A stretch of DNA of 64,000 nt. Origin: an uncultured Bacteroidia bacterium. GTDB lineage: Bacteria; Bacteroidota; Bacteroidia; NS11-12g; UBA9320. The notes under the pieces were generated by a model. It was not told the DNA's origin and made no database searches. It saw only the letters and a program-made list of their open reading frames with translations. A program made the position numbers and the translations under genes. Numbering within the stretch: position 1 is the first letter of the stretch; every line of letters begins with the position of its first letter. The DNA lies in contig CAJQIC010000025.1 of the NCBI GenBank assembly GCA_905478335.1, positions 1-64,000 of the forward strand, written 5' to 3'. Of this stretch, positions 39,655 through 48,553 are shown in pieces.

Positions 39655-40293
39655 CTAAACCCAACCTCCAGTCGCATTCGGCCGCTTACCTTTCCACGTT
39701 TTGTTTACGACAATATGCATGAGCAAGTCTGCCACCGTTTTAAGCACGATGAATAACAATAGCGCTTTGTTCACATTTTCGATTGAACTCGTATTGAAAC
39801 CATAAATGATTAATAAATGCATTGGAAATATGCGTAGGTAGGGTTGAAAAAATATCCCTGGCGATTCCTTGGCCGCATTGTCTTGCCTTACGTCCGACAT
39901 CGTTGACAACACGGTATTGCCCGCCAACGCCAACAGCAACAATAAGAACATTTTAAAGTCAACAGCACCAGGTAGATCAATCACCATTTTGAAGATGAAG
40001 AAAAAATAAACCAAATGAAAGAACCCATAATGAAGCAAAAAGAAAATGGCCTCACCGTAAATACCTTGTCGTGGATTATCATCATGCTCCAGTGCATTTC
40101 TTTTGCCTATGGCAATTAATCGTATGAAGTACTGTATGCCAATGAATACACTCTGTACGTAATAAAGCAGCACGACCAAAGAAGCCGATGTCTCCCCTAT
40201 ATGATAGGTATATACCAAAATCGCGTTAAACGCGAGAATCAACCAAAACTCTTTGTCCGAAAAAATATGCCTTATGCTACTCTCTTTCGACAT
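39655..40293 (-). CDS. DUF6498-like membrane protein, second tandem copy
   Basis: The 212-residue protein has about five membrane segments and a conserved ending HIVVNKTWKGKRPNATGGWV. It is clearly paralogous to the gene directly upstream (shared blocks GETSASLVV, FFQPYLRIFPMHL, HIVVNKT, RPNATGGW). DUF6498 proteins are polytopic and of unknown function. The lengths of both copies agree. Transcribed after its paralog with a short repeat-bearing gap. Confidence 0.72.
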   Translation of the reverse strand: MSKESSIRHIFSDKEFWLILAFNAILVYTYHIGETSASLVVLLYYVQSVFIGIQYFIRLIAIGKRNALEHDDNPRQGIYGEAIFFLLHYGFFHLVYFFFIFKMVIDLPGAVDFKMFLLLLLALAGNTVLSTMSDVRQDNAAKESPGIFFQPYLRIFPMHLLIIYGFNTSSIENVNKALLLFIVLKTVADLLMHIVVNKTWKGKRPNATGGWV

Positions 40294-40319
40294 TCTACAT
40301 TAAACATTAAAAATTCTCA
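40292..40319. repeat. Short heptamer array
   Basis: Four heptamers (ATTCTAC, ATTAAAC, ATTAAAA, ATTCTCA) fill the gap between the two DUF6498 copies and reach into the stop codon of the upstream copy, reading in a 7-base register. Confidence 0.6.
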
Positions 40320-40946
40320 AATCCATCCGCCAGTGGCATTTGGCCGTTGTTCGCGATAGGTTTTGTTCACCACGATATGCATGGCCAAATCTGCTATTGA
40401 TTTTAATACGATAAAAAACAGAAATGCGTTTGACAAGGATTGAATGGAATTAACAGCAAAAGCCAGCATAATAAACAGGTGCATCGGAACGATTCTAAAA
40501 TAAGGCTGGAACATAACCATAATGGGCAGTTTCGGCACTACCAAGTCTTTCTTTATATCGGAAATTGAAGATAGAATCGTGTTACCAAACAACGCAAGTG
40601 CAAACAGTTTCACTGCATCATAATCCACTGCTCCAGGTAATTTAACCACAATTGAGATTAAAAATACAAAGTAGACTACATGGAAGAAACCATAATGAAA
40701 TAGAAAAAATAAAGGCAGTGCAAACCGATTATGCTTCTTGTCAATCTTGTGATACATAAACCCAAGAGCTAGCAAACGAACAAAGTACTGTAGTCCGATA
40801 AAGAGAGACTGAATGTAGTATAACATGACAACTAAAGAAGCAGAAGTTTCTCCCAAATAGTATGTCACTACTAAGGCTAGGTTAAACAGCAGAATCAGCC
40901 AAAATTCTTGGTCTGACAGAATGTTTTTAAGTCTAATGTTCTTCAC
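40317..40946 (-). CDS. DUF6498-like membrane protein, first tandem copy
   Basis: The product of about 209 residues starts at a GTG (40946) giving VKNIRLKNILSDQEFW, which aligns with the paralog start; a TTG at 40955 is the alternative. It has about five membrane segments and shares most of its length with the gene downstream. The two probably arose by tandem duplication. No function is known. It is divergent from htpG. Confidence 0.7.
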   Translation of the reverse strand: MKNIRLKNILSDQEFWLILLFNLALVVTYYLGETSASLVVMLYYIQSLFIGLQYFVRLLALGFMYHKIDKKHNRFALPLFFLFHYGFFHVVYFVFLISIVVKLPGAVDYDAVKLFALALFGNTILSSISDIKKDLVVPKLPIMVMFQPYFRIVPMHLFIMLAFAVNSIQSLSNAFLFFIVLKSIADLAMHIVVNKTYREQRPNATGGWI

Positions 40947-41047
40947 TTGACACAATTATACTGACGATTTGACACAGTTTAGGACTTCTATACCGAATTT
41001 TTCAGTTTGGTAAACATTTTGAGTGTAGTGCTAAAAAACAAATTACA

Positions 41048-42859
41048 ATGCAAAAAGGAAAGGTTTCAGTAAACACGGAAAACATATTCCCAATAATTAA
41101 GAAGTTTCTTTATACAGATCATGAGATCTTCTTACGCGAGCTAATATCCAATGCGGTAGACGCGTCAAATAAGCTCAGAGTGCTAAGTGCCAAAGGTGAA
41201 AAGACCGGTCAAACCGATGACATGAAAATCACTGTGTCGATTGATGAGAAAAAGAAAACACTTAAAATCAGTGACCAAGGAATTGGTATGACAGCTGATG
41301 AAATTGACAAATACATCAACCAAATTGCATTCAGTGGTGCCGAAGAGTTTGTAGAAAAATTTAAAGACGACACGGAATCTGCCAATATCATTGGTCATTT
41401 TGGACTTGGTTTCTATTCGTCTTTCATGGTAGCAGACAAAGTGGAAATCGACTCGCTAAGTTTTACAGAAGGAGCTGAGGCTGCCAACTGGGTGTGTGAA
41501 GGGTCAACCGATTTTAAAATCAAAAAAGGGAAACGCAAAAAGCGTGGTACCGACATCATCCTTCATATCAACGAGGAATCAAAAGAATTTTTAGAAACCG
41601 GAAAGATTCAGGGTCTATTAAACAAATACTGTAAGTTCTTACCAATTGAAATCGAATTTGACGGCAAGGTAATTAACAACACAGACCCATTATGGAAGAA
41701 GAATCCATCTGAGCTTAAGGATGAAGATTATTTGGCTTTCTACAAAGAATTATATCCTTTTGCTGAAGATCCTTTGTTCTGGATTCATATGAACGTTGAC
41801 TACCCGTTCAACTTAACAGGCGTTCTTTATTTCCCAAAAATCAAAAAAGACATTGATCCAAACAGAAATAAAATACAACTGTACAGCAATCAAGTATTTG
41901 TGACGGATAACGTTGAAGACATCGTTCCAGAATATTTGATGTTGTTGCATGGTGTAATCGATAGTCCAGACATTCCTTTAAATGTGTCTAGAAGTGCGTT
42001 GCAAGCAGATGGAAACGTGAAAAAAATCACGGGCCACATCAGCAAAAAAGTGGCTGACAAGTTGAACGAACTGTATAAGAAAGACGCAACAGACTTCGAA
42101 TCAAAATGGAGCTCTATTAACCTGTTTGTTAAATACGGCATGATCAGCGACGAAAAGTTCTACGACCGTACTAAGAAAATTTGTCTGTTAAAAGATGTGG
42201 AAGACAAACACACCATTTTAGAAGACTATATCGAAGGAATTAAGGCCAATCAAATCGACAAAGACGGCAACACGATAGCGCTTTACACATCCAACTTAGA
42301 AGACCAATTCAGCTATGTGCAAAAAGCACAAGACAGAGGCTACAATGTTCTGTTAATGGATGAGGTAATTGACAACCATTTTGTATCAAACATCGAGCAG
42401 AAGCTTGAAAAAGTACAATTAAAGCGTGTTGATGCCGATACAATAGACAAGCTTATCGACAAAGATGAAAAGTCTGAGTCTGTGCTTAGCGAAGACGATT
42501 TGACCAAGTTGAAAGAGACTTTTGAATCGAATGTAGACAAGGACAAGTTTGCTGTAAACACCGTAGTCTTATCGCCAAGCGATGACTTCATCACTATTAC
42601 ACGTTCTGAGTGGGAACGTCGTATGAGCGAAATGGGTGGTATGGGCGGAATGGCCATGTTCGGTCAGATGCCAGAAAAGTATAGCGTAAGCGTAAATTCT
42701 AACCACAGTTTAGCCCAAAAAGTGCTAGATACGAAAGATGAAGAAGCTAAAAAATCGCTATTGAACAATGCGATGGATTTAGCCAAATTGGCTCAGAACC
42801 TATTGAAGGGCAAAGAGTTAAGTGACTTCATCAAGAGACAAGAAGAGAACTTGGTTTAG
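41048..42859 (+). CDS. htpG: Molecular chaperone HtpG (Hsp90)
   Basis: The 603-residue chaperone has the GHKL ATPase N-terminal domain (FLRELISNAVDASNKLR, DQGIGMTADEI, FGLGFYSSFMVAD), the middle domain (PLFWIHMNVDYPFNLTGVLYFP, VSRSALQADGNVKKI) and the C-terminal dimerisation domain. A short Gly/Met-rich stretch (EMGGMGGMAMFGQMP) lies near residue 540. It assists protein folding under stress. Length normal. A strong terminator follows. Confidence 0.96.
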   Translation: MQKGKVSVNTENIFPIIKKFLYTDHEIFLRELISNAVDASNKLRVLSAKGEKTGQTDDMKITVSIDEKKKTLKISDQGIGMTADEIDKYINQIAFSGAEEFVEKFKDDTESANIIGHFGLGFYSSFMVADKVEIDSLSFTEGAEAANWVCEGSTDFKIKKGKRKKRGTDIILHINEESKEFLETGKIQGLLNKYCKFLPIEIEFDGKVINNTDPLWKKNPSELKDEDYLAFYKELYPFAEDPLFWIHMNVDYPFNLTGVLYFPKIKKDIDPNRNKIQLYSNQVFVTDNVEDIVPEYLMLLHGVIDSPDIPLNVSRSALQADGNVKKITGHISKKVADKLNELYKKDATDFESKWSSINLFVKYGMISDEKFYDRTKKICLLKDVEDKHTILEDYIEGIKANQIDKDGNTIALYTSNLEDQFSYVQKAQDRGYNVLLMDEVIDNHFVSNIEQKLEKVQLKRVDADTIDKLIDKDEKSESVLSEDDLTKLKETFESNVDKDKFAVNTVVLSPSDDFITITRSEWERRMSEMGGMGGMAMFGQMPEKYSVSVNSNHSLAQKVLDTKDEEAKKSLLNNAMDLAKLAQNLLKGKELSDFIKRQEENLV

Positions 42860-42882
42860 TTTCATTCTGCTAATAAGAATTC

Positions 42883-42913
42883 AAAGCCTCAACGAACGTT
42901 GGGGCTTTTTTTT
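42883..42913 (+). terminator. htpG intrinsic terminator
   Basis: An 11-bp stem (AAAGCCTCAAC with GTTGGGGCTTT, one G-U pair), a GAAC loop and a T-run, 24 bases past the htpG stop. Confidence 0.88.
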
Positions 42914-42941
42914 GTTTGAGTATGAAGTAGTGGGTATTAAG
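42914..42941. repeat. Heptamer words upstream of the ORF6N gene
   Basis: Four heptamers, GTTTGAG, TATGAAG, TAGTGGG and TATTAAG, which recur almost unchanged at 43834-43868 on the other side of the ORF6N gene. Confidence 0.6.
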
Positions 42942-43231
42942 ATGGATATTTTTAGATCGTTACCTTAGGGTAGCATTAGTTCCAACAAGCATTTGCTTTA
43001 CAAATCTTCCCAATCAGTTCTTAATAAAATATAAAGTACAGTCTTTTGGAGATTAACATGCCACGATCTGTGGTTTTATGACTTTCAGCGATCAGTTAAT
43101 TGACTCATCTATTGTATAATAGAAGGCTGATAATTGGAAATGGTGATTTTCAATTCTACTGACAGTTCACACTATGACTATTGGATTGTGAACAAAACAG
43201 ATAACTTTTACCATTAAGCTTACGACCAACT
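42942..43231. other. Intergenic region before ORF6N gene
   Basis: No supported gene or box. The region is AT-rich and precedes the ORF6N start at 43232. Confidence 0.4.
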
Positions 43232-43771
43232 ATGAACAAAGACGAATTAGTGCCGAACGAAGTTGTTAAAAGCAAAATAGTAATACTAAGAGATGAGAAA
43301 GTAATGCTAGACCTGCATTTAGCTGAACTCTACGCTGTTGAAACAAGAGCCCTAAAACAAGCAGTGCGAAGAAATATGGACCTTTTTCCTGAAGATTTTA
43401 TGTTTATTCTAACCGCTGATGAAGTTGAAACCATGGTATCACAAATTGTGATACCTTCAAAACAACATCTTGGCGGTGCTCTACCATTTGCATTTACTGA
43501 ATCCGGCGTAGCCATGCTTTCTAGTGTTTTAAAAAGTGCTAGAGCTAAAGAAATGAACATCACAATAATGCGAACTTTTATAGCGCTTCGAAAAGCATCC
43601 CTTAACTATAATGAAATAATGAAAACGTTAGAACGTGTTGTTAATACTGTTAAAGGACATGAGGACGAGATTAAATTAATCTTTGATTATCTAAAGCATT
43701 TTGAACAAAAAAAGAATGAAGAGTTCAATCAAGCAAATCGAGAGCGAATAGGTTTTAAGCAGAAAGCATAA
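43232..43771 (+). CDS. ORF6N-domain (KilA-N related) protein
   Basis: The 179-residue protein has an ORF6N domain in its first 100 residues (IVILRDEKVMLDLHLAELYAVETRALKQAV, in parts, then FPEDFMFILTADE and FAFTESGVAMLSSVL). It ends in a helical region (NQANRERIGFKQKA). ORF6N domains are DNA-binding modules best known from phages and mobile elements; in Bacteroidota many lone chromosomal copies are known and their role is unclear. It has no linked phage genes. Both sides carry the same heptamer words, so it may sit in a small inserted or exchangeable segment. Confidence 0.85.
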   Translation: MNKDELVPNEVVKSKIVILRDEKVMLDLHLAELYAVETRALKQAVRRNMDLFPEDFMFILTADEVETMVSQIVIPSKQHLGGALPFAFTESGVAMLSSVLKSARAKEMNITIMRTFIALRKASLNYNEIMKTLERVVNTVKGHEDEIKLIFDYLKHFEQKKNEEFNQANRERIGFKQKA

Positions 43772-43969
43772 ACCCAAAGTCACGTCAAACTAGAACCTTA
43801 AGTAAAGGCCGTAATTGTTTTGTTCGGCAATGGGATTGAGTATAAAGTATGAAGTAGTGAGTACCAAGAATGCAGATTTCTGATTTCAGTTGGGCGAATT
43901 GACTACACTGTAGATTCTTCATAGTATAATAATTGGTCTAAACGGAAGAATGCCTCCGACGAACATTTT
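43772..43969. other. Intergenic region between ORF6N and repeat array
   Basis: No supported gene. A short heptamer array (43834-43875) lies within it; the rest is AT-rich. Confidence 0.4.
43834..43875. repeat. Heptamer array downstream of the ORF6N gene
   Basis: Six heptamers in register (GATTGAG, TATAAAG, TATGAAG, TAGTGAG, TACCAAG, AATGCAG). They nearly match 42914-42941. Confidence 0.65.
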
Positions 43970-44166
43970 CAAATTTCAAATTTCAATTCTCAATTAACAC
44001 TTACGATTAGCAGTTAATCATCAGCTCACAATTATCAACTCTCAATTATCAGCTCTCAATTATCAACTTTCAATTATCAACTCTCAATTATCAACTCTCA
44101 ATTATCAGCTCTCAATTATCAACTCTCAATTATCAACTCTCAATTGTCAACTCTCAATTATCAATT
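43970..44166. repeat. Long heptamer-register array with 14-bp units
   Basis: The register of 7 begins at CAAATTT (43970) and continues without indel to 44166. From 44027 it settles into ten 14-base units (CTCAATTATCAACT with C/T or A/G changes). The last unit is 12 bases before the S9 peptidase -33 box. Confidence 0.93.
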
Positions 44167-44171
44167 ATTAA

Positions 44172-44200
44172 TTGTTAATTGACCCCTTACCCTATATTTG
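44172..44200 (+). promoter_or_regulatory. Putative S9 peptidase promoter at repeat edge
   Basis: TTG at 44172-44174, an 18-base gap, and TATATTTG at 44193-44200. The box is only 5 bases before the ATG at 44206, so the mRNA would be leaderless or nearly so. Confidence 0.5.
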
Positions 44201-44205
44201 ACATC

Positions 44206-46620
44206 ATGAAATTTCTTCACCTTTTAATAGCGATTCTATTGTTTAACACTGTTGATGCACAAGAACAACTTGACTACCAAAAACCACCAAAAGATATTCT
44301 GGATTTAGTCGATGTAAATAGACCTCCAACTGCGCTATTTACAACCAACAAGGACTACATGATATTGCTGTTTCGCAACAGTTATAAATCGATAGCAGAT
44401 CTATCAAGAGAAGAATTAAGACTTGCAGGGCTTAGAATCGATCCAAAAACAAATATTGGAAGTCGGACAACCTTCTACACATCGGTAGAAGTCAAAAAAT
44501 TAGGTAAGAAAGCATCTGACCCACAAGTAGTGTCAGGGCTGCCAGACAATCCAAGATTAAGTAATTTCAGTTGGTCGCCAGACGAAAGCATGATTGCCTT
44601 CACCCATACAACGACAACGGGTAACCAATTGTGGTATCTTGACGTCAAAAAAAACCAAGCGTATAAACTGACCGAATCCATTGTTAACGCCAACATGTAT
44701 GGCTCTATAAACTGGTTGCGTAATAACAAGTCGTTAATTGTAAAGGTTATCCCGGATTCAAGAAAGGCATTGATTGACGCTGATAACGCCATTCCGACAG
44801 GACCGATAATCTCTACCAATAAAGGTAAAAAGGCTCAAAACAGAACGTACCAAGATTTATTAAAAAATAAGACCGATGAGTTCAATTTCGAACAACTGGC
44901 CACTTCAACCCTGAAGCGTATTGATTTAAAAGGAAATCAGGAAGATTGGTTAGCAGCCGATATGTATACAAGCATTTCCTTTTCTCCAGACGGGGAATAT
45001 GTGATGGTCGGAACGATCAACAAACCGTTCTCTTACATCGTCACCTACCGCAGATTTCCGAGTACAACACGAATGTTCACCAAAGAAGGCAAACTAGTTG
45101 AGACGGTTTTAACTGTACCGCTAATTGAAGACCTGCCAAAAGGCTTTATGGCAACACGAACAGGCCGTAGAAGCTTTACTTGGCGCGCAGATCATCCAGC
45201 CTCTCTTGTGTTTGCCGAAGCACTTGATAAAGGTGACCCTGCCGTACAGGTCGATTATCGGGACGAAGTATTTGAGCTACAAGCGCCATTTTCTGGCGAG
45301 CCACGGTCTATATGTAAAACCATTAACCGATATAGCGGAATACTATGGGGAGACGCCTCTACGGCAATAGTCTCGGACTATTGGTGGAATACCAGAAATA
45401 CAAAGACCTACCTGATCAACCCAGAGACCTCTAATGCCAATCCTTCAATTCTCTTTGACAGAAACTATCAAGACAGATACAGCAATCCTGGGCAGTTCAC
45501 ACGAAAGAAAGGGAAATACGGACGTTACGTCTTGAGCTTAGATAAAGGTCACGCATTTCTTGTGGGTCCGGGATATACCAAAGAGGGCCAGTATCCTTTT
45601 TTGGATGATATAGACTTAACGACCAAAGAAACTAAGCGTTTATATGAGTCTAGGTTCGAAAACAAATTGGAAAACCTGTACACCTACGACCATAAATCGG
45701 GTACCATTATGGTTCGTATCGAATCAAAAAATGAATATCCAAACTACTATCTGCGGCCAATTGATGCCAACAAACCCATCACACAATTGACCTCATTCAA
45801 GAATCCTTTCCAGAGTATAGCCGATGTGCATAAAGAGGTTGTGCATTACAAAAGAGCAGATGGCTTAGACCTCTCTGGAACACTTTACCTGCCGTTAGGC
45901 TACGATACCACTAAAAAAGAAAAAGTCCCAATGATTATGTGGGCCTACCCACGTGAGTACAAAGACAAATCGAGTGCTTCACAATCTACAGAAAACCCAA
46001 ATCAGTTTACCTATCCGTATTACGGATCGATGGTATACTGGGTAACCCAAGGTTATGCCGTGTTAGACGACGCCGCTTTTCCAATAGTCGGTGAAGGTAA
46101 AAATGAGCCGAATGACGATTTTAGAAACCAACTTGTTTCCAATGCAAAAGCAGGCATCGACGCTATAGATGCTATGGGTTATATAGATCGAAACCGCGTC
46201 GCGGTTGGAGGACACAGCTACGGTGCGTTTATGGTTGCCAATTTATTATCCCACTCGGATTTATTCGCAGCTGGAATTGCAAGAAGTGGCGCATATAATA
46301 GGACACTGACACCGTTTGGTTTTCAAAGTGAAGAGCGGTCTTACTGGGATGCTCCAGATGTTTACAACACCATGTCGCCGTTCATGCACGCCGATAAAAT
46401 GAAAACGCCGCTTTTATTAATACATGGAGAAGCGGACAATAATTCAGGGACTTACCCATTGCAGAGCGAACGTTATTTCAACGCGCTAAAAGGTTTAGGC
46501 GCTCCAGTTCGGCTGGTAATATTACCCAAAGAAAGCCACGGATACGCCGCCAAAGAGAGTATTTTACACTTGCTGTGGGAGCAACATCAGTGGTTAGAAG
46601 ACAACGTGAAGAATAAATAG
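44206..46620 (+). CDS. Secreted S9 prolyl-oligopeptidase family peptidase
   Basis: The 804-residue product has a signal peptide (MKFLHLLIAILLFNTVDAQ), a beta-propeller of about 500 residues, and a catalytic alpha/beta hydrolase domain with Ser671 in GGHSYGAFM, an Asp in LIHGEADNNSGTYP and His in KESHGYAAKES. It should cut short peptides outside the cytoplasm. I chose the ATG at 44206 because the longer start at 44179 adds residues ahead of the signal peptide and overlaps the promoter box. It leads a run of five closely packed genes. Confidence 0.88.
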   Translation: MKFLHLLIAILLFNTVDAQEQLDYQKPPKDILDLVDVNRPPTALFTTNKDYMILLFRNSYKSIADLSREELRLAGLRIDPKTNIGSRTTFYTSVEVKKLGKKASDPQVVSGLPDNPRLSNFSWSPDESMIAFTHTTTTGNQLWYLDVKKNQAYKLTESIVNANMYGSINWLRNNKSLIVKVIPDSRKALIDADNAIPTGPIISTNKGKKAQNRTYQDLLKNKTDEFNFEQLATSTLKRIDLKGNQEDWLAADMYTSISFSPDGEYVMVGTINKPFSYIVTYRRFPSTTRMFTKEGKLVETVLTVPLIEDLPKGFMATRTGRRSFTWRADHPASLVFAEALDKGDPAVQVDYRDEVFELQAPFSGEPRSICKTINRYSGILWGDASTAIVSDYWWNTRNTKTYLINPETSNANPSILFDRNYQDRYSNPGQFTRKKGKYGRYVLSLDKGHAFLVGPGYTKEGQYPFLDDIDLTTKETKRLYESRFENKLENLYTYDHKSGTIMVRIESKNEYPNYYLRPIDANKPITQLTSFKNPFQSIADVHKEVVHYKRADGLDLSGTLYLPLGYDTTKKEKVPMIMWAYPREYKDKSSASQSTENPNQFTYPYYGSMVYWVTQGYAVLDDAAFPIVGEGKNEPNDDFRNQLVSNAKAGIDAIDAMGYIDRNRVAVGGHSYGAFMVANLLSHSDLFAAGIARSGAYNRTLTPFGFQSEERSYWDAPDVYNTMSPFMHADKMKTPLLLIHGEADNNSGTYPLQSERYFNALKGLGAPVRLVILPKESHGYAAKESILHLLWEQHQWLEDNVKNK

Positions 46621-46622
46621 AA

Positions 46623-47024
46623 ATGGACCTAAATAAATCAATTGAAGAATTAGAAAATCATGTTTGGGAAGAACGTGAAGAATACTTTTCAGTCACCTTA
46701 AAGAACTGTCACGATTATCGTAAGATTCCGTTAAAGGACATTACCATTAAACAGGCGGTAACGCTATTGCAAAACGACATAGGCTCGGAACACTTAATGC
46801 CCGTTGTTTTAGACAGAATGAATGCCGATTTGTATGAAGAAGACCCCGATGATGGCAGTACCTTTCTTGAACATATAGATGGATTTAAGAACGAAATGTT
46901 TCAACGTAGTTCTGATTTGTGGAAGCCCATGATGGCTTTGCTTAGGACAAGACGAGAAGAGGTTGAACAATATATAGGTTGGAAACGTTATGAAGACTTA
47001 ATTCATAAAATGTTGGGACGATGA
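46623..47024 (+). CDS. CdiI-like immunity-family protein
   Basis: The 133-residue acidic protein resembles the contact-dependent growth inhibition immunity family (CdiI_2): KSIEELENHVW at the start, then CHDYRKIPLKDITIKQAVTLL and GSEHLMPVVLDRM, matching the family pattern of an N-terminal LE-W motif, a PL-leading helix and a GxxxLxPLAL region. This is recognition by pattern, so it is tentative. No CdiA-like toxin or CdiB is in the window. It is 2 bases after the peptidase and overlaps the next gene by 4 bases, so it is cotranslated in a redox operon. Confidence 0.55.
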   Translation: MDLNKSIEELENHVWEEREEYFSVTLKNCHDYRKIPLKDITIKQAVTLLQNDIGSEHLMPVVLDRMNADLYEEDPDDGSTFLEHIDGFKNEMFQRSSDLWKPMMALLRTRREEVEQYIGWKRYEDLIHKMLGR

Positions 47025-47530
47025 GTAACCTCCAAAAAACCACACTACAACTTACACTAATCGTTTTTACACTCTTCTTAAATAGTTGCACTCAAGAACA
47101 TAAATCTAGACTTGAAGCGGTAAACTATGATCAGTTATTCAACAACATCAAAGCAGATGACGGTAAGCTCTATGTGGTCAATTTTTGGGCTACCTGGTGC
47201 AGACCATGTATGGAAGAATTACCTGACTTTTTAGAAGTAAATGAAGCCTATACTGTTAATGACCAGTATCAAATGATTCTGGTTTCTTTAGACAAATCTT
47301 CTGCCTTGCAAACAGAGGTAAAAAGCGTTGTTCAGACCATGCAGATCAAACCAGATGTTTTGCTACTCGATGATGCAAAAAGAATGAATGAATGGATTCC
47401 GGCCATAAACAATCAATGGTCTGGTTCTATTCCTGCCACAGCGTTGTATAAAAACGGCAAACAACTTGAGTTTCATGAAGGGAAACTTACAAAACCAGAA
47501 CTCGAAAAATTAATAAAAAAACACATATGA
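47021..47530 (+). CDS. TlpA-like thioredoxin lipoprotein
   Basis: The 169-residue product has a lipobox (TLFLNSC, Cys23) and a thioredoxin domain with the active site VNFWATWCRPCMEEL (Cys60, Cys63). It should reduce or exchange disulfides on the periplasmic face of a membrane. It overlaps both neighbours by 4 bases (ATGA). Confidence 0.88.
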   Translation: MSNLQKTTLQLTLIVFTLFLNSCTQEHKSRLEAVNYDQLFNNIKADDGKLYVVNFWATWCRPCMEELPDFLEVNEAYTVNDQYQMILVSLDKSSALQTEVKSVVQTMQIKPDVLLLDDAKRMNEWIPAINNQWSGSIPATALYKNGKQLEFHEGKLTKPELEKLIKKHI

Positions 47531-48213
47531 AAAACACAATCTTAGCCTTAGTAATAGTCGCTTTCGCTTCTTGTACCAACTCAAGTTCAACATCTGAAGA
47601 CCATACGGACCATGCCGATTCTACGACAGATGTTCAAACAGAAACTGCCGAAGCGCCTAAAACTGGATATGCTATCGGCGATGAAGCAACTGATTTTAAT
47701 TTACCAAGCACCACAGGTGAAACGATCTCATTGGCTAATTATCCTGACGCTAAAGGATTTATTGTAATATTTACCTGTAACCATTGTCCTTATGCTGTTG
47801 CATACGAACAGCGCATAATCGATTTAGACGCTAAGTACGCAGCTCTCGGATATCCAGTGATTGCTATTAGTCCTAACGACACAACTGTAGTTCCTGAAGA
47901 TGGATTGGCATCTATGCAAACAAGAGCAGAAGAAAAAGGGTATTCGTTTCCTTATGTATTAGATGAAGCGCAAGACATTTACCCACAATATGGGGCAACC
48001 AAAACGCCACACATCTTTATTCTGAACAAAGAAGATGGCAAAAACATTGTAAAATATATTGGTGCAATCGACAACAACTACGAGGATGCGACTGACGTTA
48101 CTGAGCGCTATGTCGAAGATGCAGTAGATGCCTTAATTGCAGGAACAGAAATACCCGTAACTGAAACAAAAGCAATCGGTTGTAGCATAAAAGACAAACG
48201 AGAAAAAAAGTAA
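47527..48213 (+). CDS. Thioredoxin-family redoxin lipoprotein
   Basis: The 228-residue protein has a lipobox (VIVAFASC, Cys16) followed by a Ser/Thr/His/Asp-rich linker, and a redoxin/AhpC-like fold with Cys84 and Cys87 in FTCNHCPYAVAYE. It ends in a conserved AIGCSIKDK. It is likely a periplasmic thiol peroxidase or oxidoreductase partner of the upstream TlpA-like protein, which overlaps it by 4 bases. Confidence 0.85.
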   Translation: MKNTILALVIVAFASCTNSSSTSEDHTDHADSTTDVQTETAEAPKTGYAIGDEATDFNLPSTTGETISLANYPDAKGFIVIFTCNHCPYAVAYEQRIIDLDAKYAALGYPVIAISPNDTTVVPEDGLASMQTRAEEKGYSFPYVLDEAQDIYPQYGATKTPHIFILNKEDGKNIVKYIGAIDNNYEDATDVTERYVEDAVDALIAGTEIPVTETKAIGCSIKDKREKK

Positions 48214-48214
48214 T

Positions 48215-48367
48215 ATGAGGACAATTGAATGTCCGAATTGCGGGGAAAGTCAACCAAAGATTAGGCGACCAAAGAATTGGAGACAAATTTTGTGGGGTGG
48301 CAACACGTGCGCAAAATGTGGTGCAGAAATGGATGCACAGGGTCGCGAAGTGAAACCGAAAAAATAA
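48215..48367 (+). CDS. 50-residue zinc-ribbon protein
   Basis: This short ORF begins one base after the redoxin stop (TAA-T-ATG) and encodes 50 residues with two CxxC pairs (ECPNCGE and TCAKCGA), a single zinc ribbon. The spacing, the cysteine pattern and the operon position make it likely to be real. Function unknown. Confidence 0.65.
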   Translation: MRTIECPNCGESQPKIRRPKNWRQILWGGNTCAKCGAEMDAQGREVKPKK

Positions 48368-48553
48368 CCTAAAAGTTTGTCCAGTATTTTAAATACGAAA
48401 TGCACAAACTAACGGGTATTCAGTACGCCGGTGTGCAATAGATAAGTTGTTAAATACAGCATAGTTTTTGTGAAAAAAGGGGTTTGTAACAAGTGCGTTC
48501 AATCCTATTCTTTATTTTAGCGTTTATTAATCACACAACGGCACAAAAACTAA

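Noticed and set aside
46623-48367. A new toxin-antitoxin or defence operon
   Set aside because: Only the CdiI-like call points that way; the other genes are a peptidase, thioredoxins and a zinc ribbon, so a defence role is not supported.
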